Both the position numbers and the translations under genes were made by a program. From SIG307 sp964609025 (lineage in GTDB: Bacteria; Bacillota; Clostridia; Lachnospirales; Lachnospiraceae): a stretch of DNA of 64,000 nucleotides. Below, in pieces: positions 17,587-24,957 of the stretch. The DNA lies in NCBI GenBank assembly GCA_964609025.1, contig CAZSQM010000007.1, forward strand, positions 45,089 to 109,088, given 5' to 3'. The notes under the pieces are model-generated. The model made no database searches. It was not told the origin of the DNA and saw only the letters and a program-made list of their open reading frames with translations. The first letter of the stretch is position 1, and each line of letters opens with the position of its first letter.

Positions 17587-18155
17587 GTGTCATCACCCAT
17601 TTCGTTCAGCGCCTCGTCGATTAACTGCGCCTGCTTTTCTTCGTCAAGAGAGGAAGCAACCAGCTTTCCTGCCATTGCAGTCGCTACCGTTACCATCTCC
17701 TGCTTCACTTCGTCCTTCATTTTGTTCTTTTCTAACTCGATTTCACGGCTTGCACGCTCCATAATCCGCGCAGCTTCCGCTTTTGCTTCATTCACAATTT
17801 CATCCTCACGCTGCAACGCCTTTTTGCGTCCTTCGCTCAAAATTGCTTCCGCTTCTTTGTCTGCCGCCTTTCGCTTTGCGTCGTATTCTGCCTTAAACTC
17901 TAAGGCGTCCTGCCGCTCTTTTTCCGCTTCTTCCATTTCCTTTGCGATTTTTTCACGGCGCTTGTTCAGCAAATCCCGCGCCGGATTGAACAAAAGATAG
18001 GAAAACAGAACAAACATAAAGCCCACGGCTAACATCAAAATCAAAGCGTCTAACAACAGTTGCGGTGTGAGTCCGAAAATGTAACCTTCCATCTTAGGTT
18101 CCGCCTCTGCTTCCAAAAAAGCAAGGTTGGAACATACGGTTAATAATCCGCCCAC
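17574..18155 (-). CDS. atpF: ATP synthase F0 subunit b
   Basis: A 193-residue peripheral-stalk protein with one membrane segment (about residues 33-53, LLLDALILMLAVGFMFVLF) and a long charged coiled coil (about 60-190). The start is GTG at 18155, supported by AAAGGAGG seven bases upstream. The extra N-terminal 30 residues before the membrane segment are longer than usual and somewhat hydrophobic. It overlaps atpH by 13 bases. Confidence 0.94.
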   Translation of the reverse strand: MGGLLTVCSNLAFLEAEAEPKMEGYIFGLTPQLLLDALILMLAVGFMFVLFSYLLFNPARDLLNKRREKIAKEMEEAEKERQDALEFKAEYDAKRKAADKEAEAILSEGRKKALQREDEIVNEAKAEAARIMERASREIELEKNKMKDEVKQEMVTVATAMAGKLVASSLDEEKQAQLIDEALNEMGDDTWRS

Positions 18156-18197
18156 GTTCCGGCCTCCTTTATGATTTTTTCGTCCTTCTCCCGCTGA

Positions 18198-18467
18198 TTA
18201 CAGCTTGCCGAGCAACGGATTTGCAAACAGAAGAATAATTGCTACTGCGAAACCGTAAAGACCGGTGGTTTCGGCAACTGCCTGTCCGAGCAGCATGGTA
18301 GACATGATATTACCTCTTGCGCCCGGATTTCTGCCGACTGCCGCAGCACCGTGTCCTGCCGCAATACCCTGACCGATACCAGGTCCGAGACCGGCGATCA
18401 TCGCAAGTCCCGCACCGATAGCGGAGCATGCCAAAATTAAACCTTCATTCGTAATCTGACTCATCAT
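18198..18467 (-). CDS. atpE: ATP synthase F0 subunit c with sodium-binding signature
   Basis: An 89-residue two-helix proteolipid forming the rotor ring. The first helix contains GPGIGQGIAAG and the second LGQAVAETTGLYGFAVAIILLFANP. Q33, V64, E66, T67 and Y71 match the sodium ligand set known from the Ilyobacter tartaricus c ring (Q32, V63, E65, S66, Y70), so sodium is the likely coupling ion. I start at the ATG at 18465-18467, eight bases after GGAGG; a longer TTG reading would begin inside the ribosome-binding site. Confidence 0.95.
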   Translation of the reverse strand: MMSQITNEGLILACSAIGAGLAMIAGLGPGIGQGIAAGHGAAAVGRNPGARGNIMSTMLLGQAVAETTGLYGFAVAIILLFANPLLGKL

Positions 18468-18508
18468 AAAAAAATCCTCCAATCATAAAATGTTCTCTGC
18501 GATGCTTC

Positions 18509-19261
18509 TTAACCCTGTGCTTCATCCTCAGGGAAGTTCTGTGCAATAAATACCATTGTCAGCATACAGAATACGTACGTCTGTATTGCTCCTGAAAATA
18601 CGTCAAAGTAAACATGCAGTATGCCGAATAACGGCCATAAAAACGCCTGTATCAGCTTCGGCACCAGTCCGTAAATCAGGCCCATCATTACCGTACCGGA
18701 TAAAATATTACCGAACAGACGCAACGACATGGATAACGGCGTTGCGACTTCACCGATAATATTAATCGGGGTAAGCGGAATCGGGTGGAACAGCTTTGTC
18801 ACATGACCTGCTTTCTCGTACTTAAATCCGTTGTAATGAATCATTACAAAGGTAATTAAGGCAAGCGGCAACGTCACGCCGTAGTCGGCGGTCGGCGGTC
18901 TTAAACCGAGCAGTCCGCTGATGTTGCAGGCAAGAATTACCGCAAACAGGGTGCCGATATAGTTTGAAAAACGGCTTCCGCGCTTGCCCATGTTGGACCT
19001 TGTCAGACTGTCAACGGATTCTACCAGCAGTTCGAGCACATTTAAAAACGGCCCGGGGACATCCTCAGGATTCGCCTTTTTTATTGCGCGGTTGGCAACC
19101 ATCGCAAAAATTGTCAACGCAATTACAATAATCAAAAGACTGATATGAGTTGTCGTTATCCAGAGCGTCTGCCCGCCTACCTCAAAATGAAAGTAGCCGG
19201 TAATCCCGATATCTACATCGTTCGCAAGAAAAACGCTCCGGGATGCAATTCCAGTTCCCAC
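18509..19261 (-). CDS. atpB: ATP synthase F0 subunit a
   Basis: The 250-residue ion-channel subunit. It has five to six membrane segments and the essential Arg in SMSLRLFGNILSGTVMMGLIYG (about residue 180), with PTADYGVTLPLALITF before it and AIQTYVFCMLTMVFIAQ near the end. It starts with GTG at 19261, nine bases after GGAAAGGAG. Confidence 0.95.
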   Translation of the reverse strand: MGTGIASRSVFLANDVDIGITGYFHFEVGGQTLWITTTHISLLIIVIALTIFAMVANRAIKKANPEDVPGPFLNVLELLVESVDSLTRSNMGKRGSRFSNYIGTLFAVILACNISGLLGLRPPTADYGVTLPLALITFVMIHYNGFKYEKAGHVTKLFHPIPLTPINIIGEVATPLSMSLRLFGNILSGTVMMGLIYGLVPKLIQAFLWPLFGILHVYFDVFSGAIQTYVFCMLTMVFIAQNFPEDEAQG

Positions 19262-19305
19262 TTTATCACACTCCTTTCCTTTATTCTACGCAGTTTCCGC
19301 GCGAT

Positions 19306-19815
19306 TTACTTCTTTTCCCGCGAAAGCGGGCTGTATTTATGAATGACCGGCCAAAGGAACGCGGACAGCTTTAAGGTAAGTATCCCTAATACTGTTCCGA
19401 ATAAACCATACAGTCGCAAAAACCATATGGCCGCTCCGATAACCGCTATCATAATTACCATGCGTAAGAGCGCCGAGCGCTTCATATACCCGGACGCCTG
19501 TTTCTCCGGATACTCCGTGGCAATCAGTACCGAGCGGTACATATGACACGCCAAAAGCAGTGCCGTTACCACCCCTATCAACATTCCGAGAGAAAACTTC
19601 GCATTCCAGCGAAGCAAAAGATTACCTGCCAAAAGCACCGGTATCGAAACCAGTACAATTCCGATGCAAAGCTCCAGTAACGTCTGTTTTACCTGCGCCT
19701 CCTGTTCCTCTCTGGTAAGCACCGGTGTTTCCTCGATATTTTCCCCGTTTTCCCCGTACTCCTCGTCAAAATCGTACCGCCAGCCGGTAGAATGCTCCTG
19801 CTGTTCTCTCTCCAT
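19306..19815 (-). CDS. ATP synthase subunit I-like membrane protein
   Basis: A 169-residue protein with an acidic N-terminal tail (about 45 residues) and four predicted membrane helices, placed between atpZ and atpB where AtpI normally lies. AtpI proteins assist assembly of the c ring. Sequence similarity in this family is weak, so the call rests on topology and position. Confidence 0.75.
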   Translation of the reverse strand: MEREQQEHSTGWRYDFDEEYGENGENIEETPVLTREEQEAQVKQTLLELCIGIVLVSIPVLLAGNLLLRWNAKFSLGMLIGVVTALLLACHMYRSVLIATEYPEKQASGYMKRSALLRMVIMIAVIGAAIWFLRLYGLFGTVLGILTLKLSAFLWPVIHKYSPLSREKK

Positions 19816-19827
19816 TTCCCGGACTCC

Positions 19828-20157
19828 TTACTGTTTCTTCGTTCCTGTCTGTGCCGACTCTTCCGTCATACGCTCCGCGGCGCGCTGTCTGCCCTCTTTT
19901 TTTAAATTCTCGATATAGGCAAGCTCCGCATCCTCCCGCGCCTTATCCTTTGCATAAAACGGCTTCAGCAGATAATACACGTTGCGGAACGCCGCCCCGA
20001 TTCCGAAGAGCAGAAACAGCGGCATAAAAAAACCGGTGCCTGCCTTTTCGTCGATAAAATTTCCGGCAAATACACACAAAAAGACCGGAACCATCATACT
20101 GAACCCAATCTGCGTTACCAGTACAAGCGCCTTGATGATCCTGCCATTCTGCTTCAT
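19828..20157 (-). CDS. atpZ: AtpZ/AtpI-family protein
   Basis: A 109-residue protein with two membrane hairpin helices (LVTQIGFSMMVPVFLCVFAGNFIDEK and FMPLFLLFGIGAAFRNVYYLL), the AtpZ pattern. AtpZ is thought to work with AtpI in assembly or magnesium supply. It is the first gene of the operon. The C-terminal 45 residues are charged. The ATG has GGGAG eight bases upstream. Confidence 0.85.
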   Translation of the reverse strand: MKQNGRIIKALVLVTQIGFSMMVPVFLCVFAGNFIDEKAGTGFFMPLFLLFGIGAAFRNVYYLLKPFYAKDKAREDAELAYIENLKKEGRQRAAERMTEESAQTGTKKQ

Positions 20158-20376
20158 GCGATACTCTCCCGTCTGCGGTTTCGCGCCTGCTTGATTTCCC
20201 CTCTGCCCAAAGAATACTAAGAGTATTTTACCACAAATTTTCCTTTCTGTATAGTTTTTTCAAAACATTACATAGAAATTTTATAAAATCCCCACAGTAA
20301 AAAAAGAAGACTTCGATACGGAATTTCTTGCAAAATGACAAGAAACGCGCTATACTGTCCCAAAGGGGGTTTTCTT

Positions 20377-20880
20377 ATGAACACTTCAATTCAATTATAC
20401 CGCAAACGTCATATTCCTCAGGAATGTATTTTGCTTAACGGAGATAAAATTCTGTATCTGGACGACACCCGTCTGATTACACGGTGGGATACCATCAATC
20501 CCCGCACCGACTTTGCCTCCGGCATTTCGGTGTACGATTTCGCACAGCACCGGAAAATCACAAAGCTCCTCCGTGCGGACGGTTCTTTGCTGTACTGGTA
20601 CTGCGATATCATGAAAATGCACATTTCCCATGACAGCCAAAAACATGTTTCCTCCTATACGATGGAAGACCTGCTCATTGACGTGATCCTTTATCCGGAC
20701 GGTTCCACCCGCGTTCTGGACTTAAACGAAGCGGCGGACGCATTCGACGCCGGACTGATTACCGCCGCCGACCTGACGTTAGCGCTCCGTTCCGCAGACG
20801 AGCTGTTAAATCTGATAAGAACCGGCGGCTTTGCAACGTACCAGGAACTGTTAGACAATTATTCAGAGGGATTAAGGTGA
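20377..20880 (+). CDS. DUF402 domain protein
   Basis: A 167-residue soluble protein of the DUF402 family; characterised relatives are nucleoside or phosphonate-linked phosphatases. It has the family core SLLYWYCDIMKM and LLIDVILYPDGSTRVLDLNE, then a helical tail DAFDAGLITAADLTLALRSADELLNLI. The ATG at 20377 follows GGGGG by eight bases. It converges on the DUF4143 ATPase gene with 12 bases between stop codons and is divergent from the ATP synthase operon. Substrate unknown. Confidence 0.8.
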   Translation: MNTSIQLYRKRHIPQECILLNGDKILYLDDTRLITRWDTINPRTDFASGISVYDFAQHRKITKLLRADGSLLYWYCDIMKMHISHDSQKHVSSYTMEDLLIDVILYPDGSTRVLDLNEAADAFDAGLITAADLTLALRSADELLNLIRTGGFATYQELLDNYSEGLR

Positions 20881-20892
20881 CTGCACAGGCAA

Positions 20893-22245
20893 TCACTTTA
20901 ATCCCTCTAAGTCAATACGATAAATCAGTTCTTCCGGCTCCGTTTCTTTCTCTACAAACATCAGCATATAGACCGGATAATACACCACTTTATCCACAGC
21001 TTTGACGTTTCCGTTATAAAATACATACGCCTCCTTTAAGGCATAGTTCTCATTGTCCAATACATTGGAAAGCGCAGCGTGTTTTGCATAGTTCTTGCCG
21101 GATTTTATTTCAATCGGCAGCACTTCTCCGCCCCGTTCTACCAGAAAATCCAGTTCGCCCTGTTTTCTGCTGTTAAAGTAGTATAAATCAAACCCATGCG
21201 CCTTTAGCTCCTGTGCCGCAGCATTTTCGTAAACAGCGCCAAAATTAATGTCCTTCTCCCGATTCAGAATTTTCATTTGGATATGATCCATGTACATCGA
21301 AGCCAAAAGTCCCACATCCGATAAAAACAGTTTAAAAAGGTTTGTTGCCTTGGATAGCAAAAGCGGTATTGTCGGTTCATTCACGCAAAATGTAGGCAGG
21401 ACAACACCGGCGTCCTTTAACCAAATAAAACTATTCGTATAACGCGAAAGCTTAAAATTCTCATTCAGATTTTTCAGAATAAATCGCTTGTTTTTACTGT
21501 TCAGTTCGCTCGGTATTAAATCAAAAATATCTTCAAGGTACAGCTTATTATGCGGGTCGTACTTGCTGATATCCTTTTTATATGCCGCAATAATACTGCG
21601 CTGTTCTCTTACTACCTCCTGCAAATTATTCGTTGTAAGATATTTTGTCACTGCCGCAGGCATGCCCCCCACAATCAGGTACAATCGGAACAACTCCATC
21701 ATTTTCTCATGTATGAACTCATCCACCGGACATCGCTTTTCAAAGCATTGCCTTAACTCACCAAGCACTCTTTCGGAAACTCCGTTTGCCATCGAAAACT
21801 CCTCAAAATCCAGCGGATACATTTCAAAAACATCCATATAGCCTACCGGAACGGAACGGATATCCTTCAAATCAACACCAAGCAGAGAACCGCTCAAAAT
21901 ATACCGGTAGCTGCCTTCTTCGACCAAAAACTTAATTGCCGTTACAATTTCCTTGCACTCCTGCACCTCATCCAAAAAAATTAATGTTTCTCCCGGAATC
22001 AGCTTTTTCTCGGTCATCATTGACAGACGCAACAACAGATCGGAACTGTCCTTTGCATTTTCAAATAACGTCCGCGCCGCCTGATTCTCTAAGAAATTAA
22101 TTTCTACAAAGGAGGCATACTGCTTCCCAAACTCACGAACAATAAAAGTCTTACCTACCTGTCTTGCCCCGGTAAGCAGTAATGCTTTTTTCCCATTACT
22201 TGCAAAAAAATGCTGCAATCTCTTTTCCATTTTTCTCGGTATCAT
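20893..22245 (-). CDS. AAA ATPase with DUF4143 domain
   Basis: A 450-residue P-loop ATPase common in gut anaerobes. Walker A is LLLTGARQVGKTFIVREFG (about residues 19-37), Walker B is TLIFLDEVQECKEIV, the sensor is YILSGSLLG, and the C-terminal DUF4143/nuclease-like part shows GAVYENAAAQELKAHG, LYYFNSRKQGELDFLVE and PIEIKSGK, the last two resembling a PD-(D/E)xK core. The biological role is unknown; DNA-related or defence roles have been proposed for the family. The gene is preceded by an array of 33-bp spaced repeats. Confidence 0.85.
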   Translation of the reverse strand: MIPRKMEKRLQHFFASNGKKALLLTGARQVGKTFIVREFGKQYASFVEINFLENQAARTLFENAKDSSDLLLRLSMMTEKKLIPGETLIFLDEVQECKEIVTAIKFLVEEGSYRYILSGSLLGVDLKDIRSVPVGYMDVFEMYPLDFEEFSMANGVSERVLGELRQCFEKRCPVDEFIHEKMMELFRLYLIVGGMPAAVTKYLTTNNLQEVVREQRSIIAAYKKDISKYDPHNKLYLEDIFDLIPSELNSKNKRFILKNLNENFKLSRYTNSFIWLKDAGVVLPTFCVNEPTIPLLLSKATNLFKLFLSDVGLLASMYMDHIQMKILNREKDINFGAVYENAAAQELKAHGFDLYYFNSRKQGELDFLVERGGEVLPIEIKSGKNYAKHAALSNVLDNENYALKEAYVFYNGNVKAVDKVVYYPVYMLMFVEKETEPEELIYRIDLEGLK

Positions 22246-22289
22246 GGCATGCTCCTCCTTAGATTTAAAGATAGAATATCATGAATTCC

Positions 22290-22433
22290 TTAATTTTTCA
22301 ATAGTTCTTCGCATTTTTGTCCGTTTTTCAATAACTTGTTACAGGCATTTTGTCCGCTTTTCAATTAAATATTAAAACTATTTTGTCCGCTTTTCAATAA
22401 CTTTTTTCGGTTGTTTTGTCCGCTTTTCAACAT
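22290..22433 (-). repeat. four-unit repeat at exact 33-base spacing
   Basis: The unit TTTTGTCCGCTTTTCAAT (plus strand) occurs with its TGTCC at 22318, 22351, 22384 and 22417, exactly 33 bases apart, with variable 15-base interiors and a degenerate fifth unit near 22294. On the minus strand 33 bases equal 11 codons: from the ATG at 22433 the frame reads repeated L-L-K-S-G-Q-N-x(3)-K, meets TAA at 22365-22367 after 22 codons, and continues in phase beyond it. It lies just upstream of the DUF4143 ATPase gene. 22434-22501 also contains a short hairpin GCGGG/CCCGC. Confidence 0.8.
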
Positions 22434-22501
22434 TTTCCTATCGTGCGGGTGTGCCTCCCCGCGGAACGTTTTTTATTTGAAAGGAAGCACTTTTTTCCAA
22501 A

Positions 22502-22569
22502 CAAAAAAAGCGCAGCACTTTGCTTGCCGGCGTTTGCTTTTTCAAAAACAAGGCAAACAAAGTCTGCGC
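22502..22569 (-). terminator. Rho-independent terminator of tsaC-rpiB
   Basis: On the minus strand the long stem GCGCAG-ACTTTG-TTGCC / GGCAA-CAAAGT-CTGCGC is followed directly by a run of T (plus-strand A 22503-22509). It lies 15 bases after the rpiB stop. Confidence 0.85.
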
Positions 22570-22583
22570 GTCTTTCCTAATTC

Positions 22584-23012
22584 CTAATCCTCCAGCATGC
22601 TGATACGTCTTGCGTGGCGCTCCTCGCCGGAAAACGGCGTATCCAAAAACTTGTCCACAATCATCAGTGCCAGTCCCGGGCCGACAACTCTGCCGCCCAT
22701 CGCAAGAATATTGGCGTCGTTGTGAAGTCTGGTGGCCTCCGCACTGAATACATCGTGGCAGAGCGCTGCGCGGATTCCCTTTACCTTATTTGCCGTAATG
22801 GAAATACCGATGCCGGTGCCGCAAATTAAAATTCCTCTCTCGCACTCTCCGTCCGCAACCGCATGCGCTACCTTCTTTCCGTAAACCGGATAGTCCACCG
22901 ACGCCGCCGAATACGTGCCGAAATCCTTATACTCCAGCCCTCTTGCGTCCAAATGCTTCTTTACCTCCTGCATCAACTCATAACCGCCCTGGTCACAGCC
23001 CAATGCTATCAT
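22584..23012 (-). CDS. rpiB: ribose-5-phosphate isomerase B
   Basis: A 142-residue RpiB/LacAB sugar-phosphate isomerase interconverting ribose-5-phosphate and ribulose-5-phosphate in the pentose phosphate pathway. Motifs: ALGCDQGGYEL, GILICGTGIGISITANK (the catalytic Cys region) and HNDANILAMGGRVVG. It begins one base after the tsaC stop, so the pair is co-transcribed. It would also serve the pentoses released from xylan. Confidence 0.93.
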   Translation of the reverse strand: MIALGCDQGGYELMQEVKKHLDARGLEYKDFGTYSAASVDYPVYGKKVAHAVADGECERGILICGTGIGISITANKVKGIRAALCHDVFSAEATRLHNDANILAMGGRVVGPGLALMIVDKFLDTPFSGEERHARRISMLED

Positions 23013-23013
23013 A

Positions 23014-24087
23014 TTACTGTTCCTCCTTTGAATCTACATGAATTATATGGTATCCCGCCGCCTTTAACAAACGGTTCATAATCGCCGTTCCCAGCGGGTT
23101 ATCCGCAAAACTCTCGGAATAAATGACGTTGGCGCCGGTTTCGTCAAAACCTCGCAGCGTATCAAACAGCCCGGCTGCAATGGTATCGGCATCTTCTCTT
23201 GTGCCGACGCAGAATACCATACCGCCCTTGTAAAGCTTCTTTGTTTCCTCCGTTGCCAAAATCCCCGTAATCTTTCCCTCCGCGGCATTTTTTACCGCCG
23301 CCGCGTTAATATAGCGCACCACATCCTCGCTCTTTCCCTCGATAATATAAAGCGGCGCTTTCGGCGCATAGTGCCGGTACTTCATCCCCGGCGCTTTCGC
23401 TACAACCGGCTCGGACGGACTGTGCTTTAGCACCGCCTCGTCAAACCGCACCTCTCCCAACACCTCTGCCAGCATCTCTGCGGTAATATAGCCCGGTCGC
23501 AGAATCAGCGGCACCTCGCCGGTCAAATCCACAATGGTAGACTCCAGTCCGATTTCCGAAGCTCCTCCGTCCACAATCATATCAATCTTTCCGTTTAAAT
23601 CTTCCACCACATGCTCCGCCTTTGTCGTACTCGGTCTGCCGGAAACATTTGCGCTCGGAGCCGCCACATAGACCCCGGACAACCGGATTAACGCCGACGC
23701 GATTTCATCCGACGGCATACGAACGGCAACCGTATTTAACCCTCCCGTCGTCGTCTTCGGTACTTTTGCACTCTTTTTTAAAATCATGGTAAGCGGTCCC
23801 GGCCAGAATGCTTCTGCCAGACGATACGCCGCCTCCGGCACTTCCACGGCAAGCTCCTCCAATGCGTTTACCTCCGCAATATGCACAATCAGCGGATTGT
23901 CGGAAGGGCGTCCTTTCGCGGCATAAATCCGCGCTGCTGCCGTAACGTCAAAGGCGTTGCCGCCCAGACCGTACACCGTTTCCGTCGGAAACGCCACCAG
24001 CTTTCCGTTTCGCAGATACTCTGCTGCCTTGGCGAGTTCGGACTCTTCCCAATGTTCTCTATCAATCTTAACTAGTTCCGTTTTCAT
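23014..24087 (-). CDS. tsaC: threonylcarbamoyl-AMP synthase (Sua5 type)
   Basis: A 357-residue enzyme making threonylcarbamoyl-AMP for the t6A37 modification of tRNAs. The YrdC domain (about 15-210) has LVAFPTETVYGLGGNAFD, IYAAKGRPSDNPLIVHI, TVAVRMP and APSANVSGRPSTT. The C-terminal Sua5 domain (about 225-350) begins SPSEPVVAKAPGMKYRHYAPKAPL. The ATG at 24085-24087 was chosen because the longer GTG frame begins inside the ribosome-binding site. Confidence 0.94.
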   Translation of the reverse strand: MKTELVKIDREHWEESELAKAAEYLRNGKLVAFPTETVYGLGGNAFDVTAAARIYAAKGRPSDNPLIVHIAEVNALEELAVEVPEAAYRLAEAFWPGPLTMILKKSAKVPKTTTGGLNTVAVRMPSDEIASALIRLSGVYVAAPSANVSGRPSTTKAEHVVEDLNGKIDMIVDGGASEIGLESTIVDLTGEVPLILRPGYITAEMLAEVLGEVRFDEAVLKHSPSEPVVAKAPGMKYRHYAPKAPLYIIEGKSEDVVRYINAAAVKNAAEGKITGILATEETKKLYKGGMVFCVGTREDADTIAAGLFDTLRGFDETGANVIYSESFADNPLGTAIMNRLLKAAGYHIIHVDSKEEQ

Positions 24088-24154
24088 CCGGGTTTCTGAC
24101 CTTCCTTTCACTGCCTCCCCCTACCTCTTACTTCTTCGCAGACCCTTCCGCCCT

Positions 24155-24913
24155 TTACTGCGTTTCATTTCCCGTCTCCGGGCTTTTGGACAAATACCGC
24201 AAAATACCGAGGTGCAGTGCCTCCGCTATTTTGTTTTGGTATGCTTCCGTGACAAGCAATGCCTCCTCGGACGGATTGGAAAGAAACCCACACTCCGCAA
24301 TTACAATCGTACACGGCGTCTTCCGCAACAGATAATAATCGGCATTTGCCTTTGCCTGTCTGGTATTCCCGTCCCGCAGTACCTCCGGAAACGCTTTCTG
24401 AAGCACCTCCGCAAGCCTTTTGCTTTCCTCGGAGCTTTGATAATAAAACACCTGCGCCCCCTTACAGGCTTCCGAAGGGTAGCTGTTTTGGTGGATACTG
24501 ATTGCCAAATCCGGCTTTGCCTCCGTAATCACGCGAACGCGCTCCCTCATGTCTTCTTTCTTTTTATTCTGCGAATCCTCCGCGTAAAGCCCTCCGTCCT
24601 CCGTCCGCGTCATTACGACCCGAATGCCGCTCTCCTCTAAAAGAGCTTTTAAGCGAAGCGCAACGGCAAGGTTAATCTCCTTTTCTAACGTGCCCGCCGT
24701 TCCCACCTTCCCCGGGTCCATGCCGCCGTGTCCCGCGTCAATGACTACCACGGTTTCTTTTTCTTCCTTTTCCAAAAATACCGCTGCCAGCCGTTCCCCT
24801 GCCTTACTTTTTGCAAACAGCAGTACGGAGCAAAGCAGCAATAACATTACTATGTGTCTGTACTCCCGCCAATGTGACAGCCTTCTTTTCACATTTTCCC
24901 ATTCTTCTCGCAT
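24155..24913 (-). CDS. N-acetylmuramoyl-L-alanine amidase, CwlD-like
   Basis: A 252-residue zinc amidase that would cleave the stem peptide from muramic acid in peptidoglycan. One N-terminal membrane segment (about 20-37) anchors it outside the cell. The Amidase_3 domain shows VVVIDAGHGGMDPG (first zinc His), EKEINLAVAL (Glu), AISIHQNSY (second His) and TIVIAECGFLSNPSEE (catalytic Glu). The length and membrane anchor resemble CwlD of spore formers. The ATG at 24911-24913 lacks a strong ribosome-binding site. The gene begins near the stop of the GH18 gene. Confidence 0.85.
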   Translation of the reverse strand: MREEWENVKRRLSHWREYRHIVMLLLLCSVLLFAKSKAGERLAAVFLEKEEKETVVVIDAGHGGMDPGKVGTAGTLEKEINLAVALRLKALLEESGIRVVMTRTEDGGLYAEDSQNKKKEDMRERVRVITEAKPDLAISIHQNSYPSEACKGAQVFYYQSSEESKRLAEVLQKAFPEVLRDGNTRQAKANADYYLLRKTPCTIVIAECGFLSNPSEEALLVTEAYQNKIAEALHLGILRYLSKSPETGNETQ

Positions 24914-24957
24914 TCCGCACCGTATACTTTCACTTTCAAAAAAGTATATGCGCTCTC

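Noticed and set aside
20158..20290. Promoter of the ATP synthase operon
   Set aside because: A TAAAAT box is visible but no -35 box at an acceptable distance could be matched, so no promoter is listed.
22290..22440. CRISPR-like array of four units at regular spacing
   Set aside because: The conserved unit is only about 18 bases and the interior only about 15, the units vary, and there are no cas genes.
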